64,000 nt of DNA from Mycolicibacterium alvei (GTDB taxonomy: Bacteria > Actinomycetota > Actinomycetes > Mycobacteriales > Mycobacteriaceae), in the NCBI RefSeq assembly GCF_010727325.1, contig NZ_AP022565.1, positions 4,650,001-4,714,000 on the forward strand. The letters are read 5' to 3'. Made by a program: the position numbers and the translations under genes. A model generated the notes under the pieces. It was given only the letters and a program-made list of their open reading frames with translations, did no database searches and was not told the origin of the DNA. Below, in pieces: positions 53,384-63,761 of this stretch (positions are counted from its first letter, which is position 1; every line of letters begins with the position of its first letter).

Positions 53384-55867
53384 ATGACGACGATCAGTGT
53401 CACCGGTCTCACCGACGCCGAGGTGGCCGAGCGGGTAGCCGAGGGTAAGAGCAACGATGTTCCGACGCGTGCTGCGCGCAGCATCTCGGAGATCGTCCGC
53501 GGCAACGTGTTCACCCGGATCAACGCGATCCTCGGTGTGCTGTTTCTGATCGTGCTGTCCACCGGGTCGTTGATCAACGGGGCGTTCGGCCTGCTGATCA
53601 TCGCCAACAGTGCCATCGGCATAATCCAGGAGATTCGGGCCAAGCAGACCCTGGACAAGCTGGCCATCGTCGGGCAGGCCAAGCCGACCGTGCGCCGGGA
53701 ATCCGGTAGTCGCGCCGTGCTGCCCAGTGAGGTGGTGCTCGACGACATCATCGAACTCGGGCCCGGCGACCAGATCGTGGTGGACGGCGAGATCATCGAG
53801 GAGTCCAACCTCGAGGTCGACGAGTCGCTGCTGACCGGTGAGGCCGATCCGATCGTCAAGGTGGTCGGCGACCCGGTGATGTCGGGCAGCTTCGTGGTGG
53901 CGGGCTCGGGCGCCTACCGGGCCACCAAGGTGGGACATGAGGCCTACGCGGCCAAGCTCGCCGAGGAGGCCTCGAAGTTCACCCTGGTGAAGTCCGAACT
54001 GCGCAACGGCATCAACAAGATCCTGCAGTTCATCACCTACCTGCTGGTGCCTGCCGGCCTGCTGATCATCTACAGCCAGCTGTTCACCGTCGACCCAGAG
54101 ATCCAGGACTCACTCCAGCAGACCTACCGCGACATCGTCGACAGCGAGGGTGGATGGCGAGAGTCGCTGGGAATCATCATGAGTCAGATCTTCACCACCG
54201 ATGCGGTGTGGCATGAGCCGGTGCTGCGCATGGTCGGTGCACTGGTGCCGATGGTTCCCGAAGGCCTGGTGCTGATGACGTCGCTGGCTTTCGCGGTCGG
54301 TGTGGTGCGGTTGGGCCGGCGGCAGTGCCTGGTCAATGAACTTCCCGCAATCGAGGGTCTGGCCCGGGTCGATGTGGTGTGTGCGGACAAGACCGGCACG
54401 CTGACCGAAAACGGTATGCGCGTCAGCGATCTGAAGACCTTCGCCGAAGGTGACGTGGCTGATGTGCTGGCCCAGTTGGCCGCCGACGATGCCCGCCCCA
54501 ACGCCAGCATGGCGGCGATCGCCGAGGCCTACCCGACACCGCCGGGGTGGCGGTCCACCGCCACGGCGCCGTTCAAGTCGGCCACCAAATGGAGTGGCGC
54601 GTCATACGGCGAATACGGCAACTGGGTGATCGGTGCCCCGGATGTGCTGTTGGATCCCAGCTCTCCGGTGGCCGAGCAGGCTGAGCAGATCGGTGCGCAG
54701 GGGCTGCGGGTGCTGTTGATCGGGTCGTCCGATCTGGCGGTCGATGCGCCGCAGGCACCCGGCACCGTCACACCCGTCGCGCTGGTGGTGTTGGAGCAGC
54801 GAATCCGCCCCGATGCCGGTGACACACTCGATTATTTTGCTTCCCAGCATGTTTCGGTCAAGGTGATCTCGGGTGACAACGCCGTGTCGGTAGGTGCGGT
54901 GGCAGGCAAGCTGGGCCTGCACGGTGAGACGATGGACGCCAGGCAACTGCCCCAGGATCCGGAGCAATTGGCCGCAACCCTGGATGAGTACACGACTTTC
55001 GGCCGCGTGCGTCCGGATCAGAAGCGCGCCATGGTGCACGCCCTGCAGGCACGCGGGCATACGGTGGCGATGACCGGCGACGGTGTCAACGACGTGCTGG
55101 CCCTCAAGGACGCCGACATCGGTGTCGCGATGGGCTCGGGCAGTTCGGCTTCGCGTGCGGTGGCGCAGATCGTGTTGCTGGACAACAAGTTCGCCACGTT
55201 GCCGTATGTGGTGGGTGAGGGCCGGCGGGTGATCGGCAACATCGAGCGAGTCTCGAACCTGTTCCTCACCAAGACCGTGTACTCGGTGCTGTTGGCGATC
55301 CTGGTCGGGCTGGCCGGGTTGTCGTCCGTATGGTTCGGCACCGATCCGCTGTTGTTCCCGTTCCAACCGATCCACGTGACCATCGCGGCCTGGTTCACCA
55401 TCGGCATCCCGGCGTTCATCCTGTCGCTGGCCCCGAACACCGAACGGGCGCATTCGGGTTTCGTGCGCCGCGTGATGACGGCGGCGCTGCCCTCGGGCCT
55501 GGTGGTCGGCACCGTCACGTTCGTCTCCTATCTGGTGGCCTATCAGGGCCGGGCGGCCAGCGCGGTGGAGCAGACCCAGGCTTCGACGGCCGCGCTGATC
55601 ACCTTGCTGGTGTCCTCGCTGTGGGTGCTGTCGGTGGTGACCCGGCCGTACGAGTGGTGGCGGGTGGCGCTGGTCGCGGTGTCGGGCCTGGCGTATGTGT
55701 TGATCTTCTGTTTGCCGCTGACTCGACGTCTGTTCATGTTGGATCCGTCGAACCTCGGTGCCACCGCGATCGCGGTGGGCATCGGCCTGATCGGGGCCGT
55801 GCTGATCGAGGCGGTGTGGTGGGGGCAGGGCGTGATGCTGGGGGAGAAACGCCGGTTGTGGAGATAG
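53384..55867 (+). CDS. ctpE: P-type ATPase CtpE (calcium transporter)
   Basis: The 827-residue P-type ATPase has the actuator motif LLTGEADP, phosphorylation site [10 protein letters not shown] (Asp335), KVISGDN, and the hinge [20 protein letters not shown]. The membrane part carries about eight to ten segments, with [19 protein letters not shown] before the phosphorylation site. CtpE of mycobacteria (Rv0908 ortholog) is linked to Ca2+ uptake. It has no N-terminal heavy-metal domain or CPx motif, which agrees with that class. No regulatory site was seen in the 66-bp gap upstream. Confidence 0.93.
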   Translation: MTTISVTGLTDAEVAERVAEGKSNDVPTRAARSISEIVRGNVFTRINAILGVLFLIVLSTGSLINGAFGLLIIANSAIGIIQEIRAKQTLDKLAIVGQAKPTVRRESGSRAVLPSEVVLDDIIELGPGDQIVVDGEIIEESNLEVDESLLTGEADPIVKVVGDPVMSGSFVVAGSGAYRATKVGHEAYAAKLAEEASKFTLVKSELRNGINKILQFITYLLVPAGLLIIYSQLFTVDPEIQDSLQQTYRDIVDSEGGWRESLGIIMSQIFTTDAVWHEPVLRMVGALVPMVPEGLVLMTSLAFAVGVVRLGRRQCLVNELPAIEGLARVDVVCADKTGTLTENGMRVSDLKTFAEGDVADVLAQLAADDARPNASMAAIAEAYPTPPGWRSTATAPFKSATKWSGASYGEYGNWVIGAPDVLLDPSSPVAEQAEQIGAQGLRVLLIGSSDLAVDAPQAPGTVTPVALVVLEQRIRPDAGDTLDYFASQHVSVKVISGDNAVSVGAVAGKLGLHGETMDARQLPQDPEQLAATLDEYTTFGRVRPDQKRAMVHALQARGHTVAMTGDGVNDVLALKDADIGVAMGSGSSASRAVAQIVLLDNKFATLPYVVGEGRRVIGNIERVSNLFLTKTVYSVLLAILVGLAGLSSVWFGTDPLLFPFQPIHVTIAAWFTIGIPAFILSLAPNTERAHSGFVRRVMTAALPSGLVVGTVTFVSYLVAYQGRAASAVEQTQASTAALITLLVSSLWVLSVVTRPYEWWRVALVAVSGLAYVLIFCLPLTRRLFMLDPSNLGATAIAVGIGLIGAVLIEAVWWGQGVMLGEKRRLWR

Positions 55868-55891
55868 CTGGCGCGGCGATAGGCTGGTCCG

Positions 55892-56071
55892 ATGGGATTC
55901 CTGGACAAGGCTAAAGACCTCCTGTCGGAGAACGCCGAGAAGGTGGAGCAGGCCATCGACAAGGCCGGCGACGTCATCGACGAGAAGACGCAGGGCAAGT
56001 TCTCCGGTGCGGTGGACAAGGCGCAGGAGGCGGCCAAGAACGCCATCAACAAGGAAGAACCGCAGCAGTAA
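55892..56071 (+). CDS. Rv0909/MT0933-like antitoxin
   Basis: This 59-residue, lysine/glutamate-rich, fully helical protein starts MGFLDKAKDLLSENAEKVEQ and ends NAINKEEPQQ. It matches the Rv0909 (MT0933) antitoxin family by length and pattern. It lies 3 bp before the start of the Rv0910-like gene, so the two form an operon. It is below the usual size limit for gene calling. The antitoxin role is by homology and has limited experimental backing. Confidence 0.88.
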   Translation: MGFLDKAKDLLSENAEKVEQAIDKAGDVIDEKTQGKFSGAVDKAQEAAKNAINKEEPQQ

Positions 56072-56074
56072 CCT

Positions 56075-56521
56075 ATGGCTAAGTTATCTGTCTCCGTCGA
56101 TGTCCCGTTGCCGCCGGAGAAGGCGTGGGAGCACGCCTCTGATCTGTCCCGTTACGACGACTGGCTCAGCATTCACCGGGCCTGGCGGTCGAAGTTGCCC
56201 GAGACCCTCGAGAAGGGCTCGGTCCTCGATTCGATCGTCGAAGTCAAGGGCATGCTGAACCGGGTGAAGTGGACGCTGGTGAGCTACAAACCGCCGCACT
56301 CGCTGACCCTCAACGGCGATGGCCGTGGCGGGGTGAAAGTCAAGCTGATCGGAAAGATCACGCCTGCGTCGGTCGATGGCGGTGAAGGCGCGAAAGTGTC
56401 CTTCGACGTGCACCTCGGCGGGCCCGCCCTGTTCGGGCCGATCGGCATGGTGGTCGCCGCCGCGCTCAAGGGCGATATTCAGCAGTCGCTCAACAAGTTC
56501 AAGGCGCTCTACGCGTCGTAA
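56075..56521 (+). CDS. SRPBCC-fold toxin-type protein (Rv0910-like)
   Basis: The 148-residue protein has a helix-grip fold outline (LSVSVDVPLPPEKAWEHASD, then LSRYDDWLSIHRAW) and a C-terminal helix (MVVAAALKGDIQQSLNKFKA). Rv0910 is listed as the toxin partner of Rv0909 in M. tuberculosis, although SRPBCC proteins more often bind lipids. Both genes are in tandem downstream of ctpE. The function in this organism is unproven. Confidence 0.87.
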   Translation: MAKLSVSVDVPLPPEKAWEHASDLSRYDDWLSIHRAWRSKLPETLEKGSVLDSIVEVKGMLNRVKWTLVSYKPPHSLTLNGDGRGGVKVKLIGKITPASVDGGEGAKVSFDVHLGGPALFGPIGMVVAAALKGDIQQSLNKFKALYAS

Positions 56522-56540
56522 TTTGCTCGCCGGGGTAGCG

Positions 56541-58010
56541 TCACCACAGGCGCTCCCGCAGCTCGCGTTTGAGCACCTTGCCGTAGCTGTTCTTCGGTAG
56601 TGCGTCGATGAACTCGTAGCGTTTGGGCCGCTTGAACCGGGCGATGCGTTCCAGCAGATGGGCGTCGAGCGCGGCGGCATCGACCGTGCCCACGACGAAT
56701 GCCACCACCACCTCGCCCCAGTCGGCGTCGGGGGCGCCGACGACACCGGCCTCGACCACGTCGGGGTGTTCGAGGAGTGCTTCTTCCACCTCGCGTGGGT
56801 AGATGTTGCTGCCTCCGCTGATCACGACGTCCTTGGATCTGTCGCGCAAGGTGAGATAGCCGCGCGTGTCGAAGGAACCCATGTCGCCGGTGTGCAGCCA
56901 GCCGTCCTTGAGCGTGGCAGCGGTGGCAGTCGGGTTGTTCCAGTAGCCGGACATGACGACGTCGCCGCGGCAGACGATCTCGCCGATCTCGTCGACGGCG
57001 GCCGGGGGGCCGTCGGCGGTGAGCACGGCGACCTCCACGCCCGAGCGCGGGTAGCCGACCGAGCCCAGCGTCGCGTCGTCCGCCGCTATGTGGTCGGCCC
57101 GGCGCAGCCCGGTGATCGTCATCGGTGCTTCGCCCTGGCCGTAGAGCTGCACGAAGACCGGGCCGTAGGCGGCCAGCGCCTTCTTGAGGCTGTCGACGTA
57201 CATCGGACCGCCGCCGTAGACGACGGTCTTGAGGTTCTCGGGACGGGGCCTGCCGGTCTGGATCAGGCGTTGCACCATGGTCGGTGCCAGAAAGGCGCTG
57301 GCGCCGGGGTGATGGCCGCACAGGTCCAAGAACTCGTCGGGCTCGAAGGCCGTGGATTCCGGTACCACCTGCCGGGCGCCGCGCAGCACATACGGCGGGA
57401 TGTACAGGCCGGAGCCGTGCGACATCGGCGCACCGTGGATCAGGCTGCAGTTCTCGTCCGGGTCGTCGAAATCGGCGAGGTGCGCCACCGTCATCGCCAT
57501 CAGGTTGCGGTGGGACAGCATGGCGCCCTTGGATTTTCCGGTGGTGCCGCTGGTGTAGAACAGCCAGGCCAGCGAACTCGGTGCAGTGGTCGGCACGGTT
57601 GACGGCCGGGAGGCGAACCGTGCCGAGTAGTCCGGGGTGCCAATGATCTCGACGGGTACCTCGGCGACCGCGGCCAAGCCGTCGGCGATCTTGGCCGACG
57701 CGAACACCTGCGCCGCACCGGAATCGGCCAGGATGTCGGCCATCTCGCGGGGATGCAGCTTGTAGTTGATCGGCACGAAAACGCATTCGGCGGCCCAGAC
57801 GGCGAACATCAGCTCGACGAGCTCGGGCCGGTTCTCACTGGCGACGGCGATGCGGGTGCCGCGATCGCCGAGCGCCTTGAGGGTGGTGGCCAGCCGCAGT
57901 ACCCGGTCGCGCAGCTGCGCCCAGGTCAGCAGTTGGCGTTCGCCGCAATACACCGCTCCCCGGTCGCCGAAGCGTGCGGCGGCCTGATCGAGCACCGCGA
58001 AAACATTCAT
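56541..58010 (-). CDS. AMP-dependent acyl-CoA synthetase/ligase
   Basis: The 489-residue enzyme has the AMP-binding loop FYTSGTTGKSKGAMLSHRN, LYGQGEAPMTITG in the adenine region, GWLHTGDMGSFDTRGY and the C-terminal catalytic Lys in LPKNSYGKVLKREL. Together with a second ligase and two SDRs it suggests activation and breakdown of a cyclic or aromatic acid. It overlaps the upstream SDR gene (ATGA). The substrate is unknown. Confidence 0.9.
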   Translation of the reverse strand: MNVFAVLDQAAARFGDRGAVYCGERQLLTWAQLRDRVLRLATTLKALGDRGTRIAVASENRPELVELMFAVWAAECVFVPINYKLHPREMADILADSGAAQVFASAKIADGLAAVAEVPVEIIGTPDYSARFASRPSTVPTTAPSSLAWLFYTSGTTGKSKGAMLSHRNLMAMTVAHLADFDDPDENCSLIHGAPMSHGSGLYIPPYVLRGARQVVPESTAFEPDEFLDLCGHHPGASAFLAPTMVQRLIQTGRPRPENLKTVVYGGGPMYVDSLKKALAAYGPVFVQLYGQGEAPMTITGLRRADHIAADDATLGSVGYPRSGVEVAVLTADGPPAAVDEIGEIVCRGDVVMSGYWNNPTATAATLKDGWLHTGDMGSFDTRGYLTLRDRSKDVVISGGSNIYPREVEEALLEHPDVVEAGVVGAPDADWGEVVVAFVVGTVDAAALDAHLLERIARFKRPKRYEFIDALPKNSYGKVLKRELRERLW

Positions 58011-58792
58011 GACTGAGAACCATCCTCAATCCAGTTGGCGCGCAGCGCGAAATCGGACAGGTATTTGGTCGAGCTCCAACCGCCGTCGACGACGATGGTC
58101 TGTCCGTTGATGAAGCTGCCACCGTCGGAGCACAGGAACGCCACGGTGGCGGCGATGTCCTCGACCCGGCCCAGACGGGTGTGCGGGGTCATCTCGGTCT
58201 GCATCTTGCGGAAGCCCGGGTCGTCGAGGCGCTTCTCGACCATGGGGGTGACGGTGACGCCGGGGGCCACCGCGTTGCAGCGGATGCCCTGGGCACCGTA
58301 CTGGCAGGCGATGTGCGTGGTCAGCGCCGTCAAGCCACCCTTGGCCGCGGAGTACGCGCCGCCGCGCAATCCGCCCACAACCGCGAATGTCGAGGTGATG
58401 TTGATGATGGCCGAACCCGGTCCCAGGTGCGGTATCACGTCGCGGGCCAACCGAAATGGTGCGCGCAGCATGATGCCGAGGAAGTGGTCCAGGGTGTCAT
58501 CGTCGGTCTCGTGCAGGGGCTTGGGGCTGCCCACACCGGCATTGTTGATCAGAAAGTCGATGCGGCCCCAGCGGGCCAGCGCGGCTTCGACGATGCGTTG
58601 TGGGGCATCGTCGGCGGTCAGGTCGACGGCCAGCGTGGCGATCAGGTCCGGATCGCGGACAGCCTTGGCCAGGTCGCCGAGTCGGACTTCGTCGCGTCCC
58701 GTGCCGAGTACGGCTATTCCGGCCTCGGCAAGTGCGGTGGCACAGCCGAATCCGATACCGCTGCTGGCCCCGGTGACGATCGCAACCTGCAT
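58007..58792 (-). CDS. Short-chain dehydrogenase/reductase
   Basis: The 261-residue enzyme has the cofactor motif TGASSGIG, NNAG, the catalytic Ser (ITSTFAV), Tyr and Lys (YSAAKGG), and the C-terminal INGQTIVVDGGWSS. It begins at residue 1 with the Rossmann motif. It lies between two ligase genes on the same strand (2 bp after one, ATGA with the other), so it likely oxidises a hydroxyacyl intermediate or alcohol in the same pathway. Confidence 0.93.
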   Translation of the reverse strand: MQVAIVTGASSGIGFGCATALAEAGIAVLGTGRDEVRLGDLAKAVRDPDLIATLAVDLTADDAPQRIVEAALARWGRIDFLINNAGVGSPKPLHETDDDTLDHFLGIMLRAPFRLARDVIPHLGPGSAIINITSTFAVVGGLRGGAYSAAKGGLTALTTHIACQYGAQGIRCNAVAPGVTVTPMVEKRLDDPGFRKMQTEMTPHTRLGRVEDIAATVAFLCSDGGSFINGQTIVVDGGWSSTKYLSDFALRANWIEDGSQS

Positions 58793-58794
58793 CT

Positions 58795-60393
58795 CTAGAC
58801 AACCTTCCCAGTCGCTTCGCTCGCCCCGGCTACCCTCATCAGTCTTTCCCGGATGTGATGTTTCAACACTTTTCCCGCGTCGTTCTTCGGCAGGGCATCC
58901 CAGACCTCCACCCGCTCGGGTGTTTTGAACCGGGCCAGCCCGTGTTCGGCCAGCACCCGGCCCACATCGGCCACGCCGGGGTGTTGACCATCCGATGTCA
59001 CCAGGACTGCGCAGGCGCGTTCCCCGGTGCGTTCATCGGGCAGGCCGACGACGGCCACCTCCGTGATGCCGAGTTCGCCGACCAGGATGTCCTCGACTTC
59101 CTTGGGGGAGATGTTCTCGCCGTTGCGGATGATGAGGTCCTTGGCTCGTCCGGTCACCTGCAGATAGTCGCTGTCCACCCAGCGGCCGAGGTCCCCGGTG
59201 CGGAAAAAGCCGTCCTCGTCGAAGGATTCGATCTCGTCCTCGGAGTGCAGATAGCCCCGCAGCATCTGCGGACCGCGGGCCCGGATCTCGCCGGAGACCA
59301 GCCGGACCTCGGCGATACCGGGGCGGCCGTCGGTCTCGGCGGCGTGCTCGACCCCACCCGGGGCCAGTGAGCCGACCGTGGTGACCGGTACCTCGGTGGA
59401 GCCGTACACCCGGCTGACGACGGCCCGGTCGAAGTAGTCAGACGCCCGCCGGATCAGCGATGGCGGTACCGACGCGCCACCGCAGATGAACACCTTGAGA
59501 TCGGGCAACCGGGTACCGGCCCGTTCGGCGGCGCCGAGCAGTTGTTCCAGAAACGGTGTCGCTCCGGCCATGTGGGTGCAGCGGTGTTCGGTCATCAGTG
59601 TCGCGCCGTCCTCGGCGTTCCAGCGCTGCATCAGCACCGCGGTGCTGCCCAGCAGCAGCGGGCATTCGAAGGCGTAGATCGAGCCGCCGATGTGCGCGAT
59701 GGGTGAGGGCACCAGGAAGGTGTCGCCCGGGTCGACCAACCAGTGCTCGCCCAATTGACGGATCAGGGCGTTGATCGAGTTATGGCTGTGGAGTACGCCT
59801 TTGGGGCGTCCGGTGGTACCCGAGGTGTACATGATCATCCGGATGTCATCGGGGTCGAGTGCCGGAAGATCCCGAGCCGGGGCGTTGCCTGGCGAGCCGA
59901 ACGCACGATGCGGGCCCGGGTCTCCGCGCAGCACCACCACTTCCGGTGGTGTGTCCAGTCGGCTGCACACCCGGGTGAGCATGGCCGCGTAGTCATGGTT
60001 GCCGAATTGGGCGGGGATGAAGATCGCCCGGCTCTGCGCGTCATCGAGGATGAAGCTCAGTTCCCGGTCCCGCAGTGAGGGCAGGATCGGGTTGACCACC
60101 ATGCCGGCCAGCGTGGCGCCCAGATAGATGACCGCGGCCTCGTGCCAGTTGGGCAGCATGAAGGACACCACGCTGCCCGGTGGCATCCACGCAGTCAACT
60201 GCACGGCCAGAGCCTGTGCTCGGGTGTGTAATTCGTGGGCGGTGAGCCTGGTGTCCGCGTCGATCAGGAGCACCCGGTCGGGTGCGTTCCGCGCCGCGTC
60301 GGCCAGCGCATCGGCCAGGGTGGTGGAGACCCACAGCCCGCGGGCGTAGGCGTCGGCCGCGCGGTTCTCGTCCCATCGCACCGAATTTCGCAC
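58795..60393 (-). CDS. Acyl-CoA ligase, cyclohexanecarboxylate-CoA ligase-like
   Basis: The 532-residue enzyme has the AMP-binding motif MYTSGTTGRPKGVLHSHN, GSTEVPVTTVG, FFRTGDLGRWVDSDY and the C-terminal Lys in LPKNDAGKVLKHHI. The N-terminus (DAYARGLWVSTTLADALADA) resembles the cyclohexanecarboxylate-CoA ligase (AliA) group. It may start the breakdown of a cyclic acid. It is part of the GntR-controlled ligase-SDR-ligase operon; the preceding gene (GntR) ends 6 bp upstream. Confidence 0.87.
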   Translation of the reverse strand: MRNSVRWDENRAADAYARGLWVSTTLADALADAARNAPDRVLLIDADTRLTAHELHTRAQALAVQLTAWMPPGSVVSFMLPNWHEAAVIYLGATLAGMVVNPILPSLRDRELSFILDDAQSRAIFIPAQFGNHDYAAMLTRVCSRLDTPPEVVVLRGDPGPHRAFGSPGNAPARDLPALDPDDIRMIMYTSGTTGRPKGVLHSHNSINALIRQLGEHWLVDPGDTFLVPSPIAHIGGSIYAFECPLLLGSTAVLMQRWNAEDGATLMTEHRCTHMAGATPFLEQLLGAAERAGTRLPDLKVFICGGASVPPSLIRRASDYFDRAVVSRVYGSTEVPVTTVGSLAPGGVEHAAETDGRPGIAEVRLVSGEIRARGPQMLRGYLHSEDEIESFDEDGFFRTGDLGRWVDSDYLQVTGRAKDLIIRNGENISPKEVEDILVGELGITEVAVVGLPDERTGERACAVLVTSDGQHPGVADVGRVLAEHGLARFKTPERVEVWDALPKNDAGKVLKHHIRERLMRVAGASEATGKVV

Positions 60394-60399
60394 CCCGCC

Positions 60400-61137
60400 T
60401 CAGCCCTTCACCCGGCGCATCGTCATGGCATGCCGGAACCGGTCCGACGGGTGGGTGTTGACGGTGACCTGGGCGACCTCCCCGTCGGAGGTGGTGTAGG
60501 TCCGTTGCATCTGCAGGGCCGCGGTTCCTGCGGCGACCTTGAGGCCCGCGGCCAGCTCGGGCGACGTGACGATCGCGGAGATCTCCTGGTGCACTTCGAT
60601 GATGCTGACCCCGAACAGATCCTCGATCAGCGGGAAGATCGGGCCGGAGTGCCGTTGCAGCAGCCGGCCGACCCCGACGAAGCTGCGGTTGATGTAGTAC
60701 TCGGTGCGGCATACCGGCGCGGTGTCGTCGTCGGCCCGGCGGTAGCCGCGCACCGCCAGCCACTGTTCGCCGAGGGGCAGTCCGGTCCGCTCGGCCAACT
60801 CGCCGTCGATCGTGACCATGGCATTGGACTCGATGGTGAACTGTGCGCCGCTGGCGAATGCCAGCAGGTCATTGATCGAGACCACATCCTGGGCATAGGT
60901 ATTCGCCGCAGCTCGCGGTGCCACGGTGGTTCCGGCCCGCGGTCGTGAGGTGACCAGGTTGTCATCGCGCAACCGACGCAGTGCTTCGCGCACGGTGTAG
61001 CGGCTCACCTCGAAACGCTCGCAGAGTTCGTGCTCGGTGGGCAGTTGCGAGCCCACCGGGTAGAGCCCCTCGACGATCTCCTTGCGTAGGGTGCGCGCCA
61101 CCTGGAGGTAGCGGTGGTCGGCCGGTGTGACTGTCAT
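60400..61137 (-). CDS. GntR-family regulator, HutC type
   Basis: The 245-residue protein has an N-terminal winged helix-turn-helix (RKEIVEGLYPVGSQLPTEHE and FEVSRYTVREALRRLRDDNL) and a C-terminal UTRA-type effector domain. It is read in the same direction as the SMP-30-like gene upstream (8-bp gap) and the ligase genes downstream (6-bp gap). This suggests one transcript from the divergent promoter at 62.8 kb. It probably binds palindromes in that region. Confidence 0.9.
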   Translation of the reverse strand: MTVTPADHRYLQVARTLRKEIVEGLYPVGSQLPTEHELCERFEVSRYTVREALRRLRDDNLVTSRPRAGTTVAPRAAANTYAQDVVSINDLLAFASGAQFTIESNAMVTIDGELAERTGLPLGEQWLAVRGYRRADDDTAPVCRTEYYINRSFVGVGRLLQRHSGPIFPLIEDLFGVSIIEVHQEISAIVTSPELAAGLKVAAGTAALQMQRTYTTSDGEVAQVTVNTHPSDRFRHAMTMRRVKG

Positions 61138-61145
61138 GTTCTCGT

Positions 61146-62759
61146 TCAGGCCCGGCGCAGCGCCAGCACGCTGCCGTCGCCGTCGCCCGAGATGTAGAGC
61201 GTCCCATCGGTTCCCGCGGTGATCCCGGCGAACGGGCCCTGCGGACCGGAGAACGGGGGCATGCCCTTCAGCGGCTTGGGGGTCACTCCCGGCGGCGGCC
61301 CGACCGGCAACCCGGAGGCCAGGACGGAGCGGACCGCTGTGTCCAGGTCGTAGCTGATGAGCTCCTTGCTGCCGGAGTCGACGATGTAGAGGGCGCCGTC
61401 GCGCACGAGAATGCCGTGTGGCGTGTGCAATCCGTCGACCAGTGGGGCGACACCCCCGCCGCTCACGCGGACCACCGCGCCGGCCACCGATACCAGCGGT
61501 GCGCCGTCGGGTCCGACCACCACGCCCACCGGGGTGTCGAGGCCCGAAGCCAGCACATCGACGGAACCGTCGCGCACCGACAGCAGTCGTCCCGCGCCCT
61601 GCTCGACCACCAACACAGACCCGTCGGGTGCCAGGGCCACCCCGTAGGGTTGGTCGATGCCGCCGGCGAGAACCTGGCTCACCTCGTCCTCGGCGCCACC
61701 TGGACGGAAACGTGCCACGGTGTCGGCGGCGGTGGTGACGATGAATTCTCCTGGGCCCGAGGCGATCACCCCGCGCAGGAAGCCGGGATACCCCGGCGAG
61801 AAGAGCATTGCAACGGTCTGCAGGCCGCCGTCCGGGCCGACCCGGTAGAAGTAGGTGCCGTCGGCGACGTACAACGCGCCGTCGGCGCCCACGGTCAGAT
61901 CCAGCGGCCAGTTCAGGCCGCCGGGCAGGAGCGACTGGGTGCCGCCGCCGTTACCCAGGATCTCGGTGATCTCACCGGTGAAATTGGAGACGAACAACCG
62001 GTCGCCGACGAAGGTGCAGTTGTCCAGGCCGGGGGTCAGCTGAGCCAGCAGTGTCTGCTCACCGTTGCGCGGGTCGATCCGCAGCACCTGGCCGCTGGCC
62101 ACCTGGGTGGAGACGATGTAGCCGTCGGCGTCGAACTTGACCGAGTCCGGTACCCCGAGCCCGCCGGCCACCACCTGAGGGGCGACCGGGCCTTTTTGGT
62201 CAGGGTCGATCCGCCAGATCTCGTTGGCAGCCATCACCGGGAAGTAGAGCAGCCCGTCGGGGCCGACCTCCATGGCATTGGGGGAGGGCACGTTCTCCAA
62301 CAGGATGCGCGGGGCGCCACCGGCGAGGTCGAATTCCATGAGCCGCCCGCCCTCGCGGCATTCGCCGACGAACAGCCGACCCTGGTCAAACGTGATGCCG
62401 TTGGCCGAGGGGATGTCGTCGCGGAGCACGCGGGTGCGGCCGTCGACACTGCGCACGCTGACCCGGCCGTCCATCACCTCGGTGGCATACAGGTTGCCGT
62501 CGGCGTCGAACGCGACGTCGTCCGGCGCGACGATGTCGCCCCCCTTGGCGCTGATGGCTTCCAGTCGCCCGGTCGTCAGGTCGAGGGCGCTGATCTGGCT
62601 GCCGGTCACCTGTGCGATGTAGATCCGCCCGTCCGCGCCGGTGCGCAGGCCGTTCGCGCCGAAAAGCCGGCTGGACCCGGTGACCTGCTCCAGCGCCCAA
62701 CTCCCGGCGACCGTGGGGTTTGCGGTGTACCTGGCGTCGGATACCGATAGGGCGCTCAT
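61146..62759 (-). CDS. SMP-30/NHL-repeat beta-propeller protein
   Basis: The 537-residue protein is made of repeating strands of the type ADGALYVADGTYFYRVGPDG and FDADGNLYATEVMDGRVSV. Repeats of this spacing are typical of SMP-30/gluconolactonase or NHL propellers, probably as two propellers. No signal peptide is seen. It may be a lactonase acting on a ring-opened intermediate. The ATG at 62759 is preferred; the long frame that continues to 63824 overlaps the divergent SDR and is not real. Confidence 0.85.
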   Translation of the reverse strand: MSALSVSDARYTANPTVAGSWALEQVTGSSRLFGANGLRTGADGRIYIAQVTGSQISALDLTTGRLEAISAKGGDIVAPDDVAFDADGNLYATEVMDGRVSVRSVDGRTRVLRDDIPSANGITFDQGRLFVGECREGGRLMEFDLAGGAPRILLENVPSPNAMEVGPDGLLYFPVMAANEIWRIDPDQKGPVAPQVVAGGLGVPDSVKFDADGYIVSTQVASGQVLRIDPRNGEQTLLAQLTPGLDNCTFVGDRLFVSNFTGEITEILGNGGGTQSLLPGGLNWPLDLTVGADGALYVADGTYFYRVGPDGGLQTVAMLFSPGYPGFLRGVIASGPGEFIVTTAADTVARFRPGGAEDEVSQVLAGGIDQPYGVALAPDGSVLVVEQGAGRLLSVRDGSVDVLASGLDTPVGVVVGPDGAPLVSVAGAVVRVSGGGVAPLVDGLHTPHGILVRDGALYIVDSGSKELISYDLDTAVRSVLASGLPVGPPPGVTPKPLKGMPPFSGPQGPFAGITAGTDGTLYISGDGDGSVLALRRA

Positions 62760-62786
62760 GACCTCGGACGTTAGCAAGTTCACGTA

Positions 62787-62806
62787 GTCCAGACAATAGC
62801 GGTCTG
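62787..62806. promoter_or_regulatory. Candidate operator 1 in the divergent catabolic promoter
   Basis: GTCCAGACAATAG at 62787-62799 resembles GTCCGGACAAATAG at 62882-62895. It contains the inverted pair CAGAC (62790-62794) and GTCTG (62802-62806). The site lies 28 bp upstream of the SMP-30 start, where a repressor could block transcription. Confidence 0.45.
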
Positions 62807-62823
62807 AATGTTCAGATCTCCCC

Positions 62824-62852
62824 TTGACGGTGCATAAGTGCTGGGGAATAGT
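62824..62852 (+). promoter_or_regulatory. Candidate promoter of the SDR/Rieske operon
   Basis: TTGACG (62824-62829) is followed by AATAGT (62847-62852) after exactly 17 bp. Transcription would begin near 62859, inside the first of two palindromes and just before the second. Confidence 0.5.
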
Positions 62853-62854
62853 GT

Positions 62855-62869
62855 TCTCCAATATGGAGA
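62855..62869. promoter_or_regulatory. Perfect palindrome TCTCCA-ATA-TGGAGA
   Basis: This 15-bp perfect inverted repeat overlaps the predicted transcription start of the plus-strand operon. It is AT-rich in the centre and is a likely regulator site, distinct in sequence from the second palindrome. Confidence 0.5.
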
Positions 62870-62878
62870 TCATAATAT

Positions 62879-62892
62879 TTTGTCCGGACAAA
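62879..62892. promoter_or_regulatory. Perfect palindrome TTTGTCCGGACAAA
   Basis: This 14-bp perfect inverted repeat lies 21 bp before the ATG of the SDR gene. It is related to the GTCCAGACAA copy at 62787. Two similar sites flanking one divergent promoter fit control by the GntR regulator encoded at 60400-61137. Confidence 0.55.
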
Positions 62893-62912
62893 TAGGTCGA
62901 TAGGGGTTGCGC

Positions 62913-63757
<845 letters not shown>

Positions 63758-63761
<4 letters not shown>

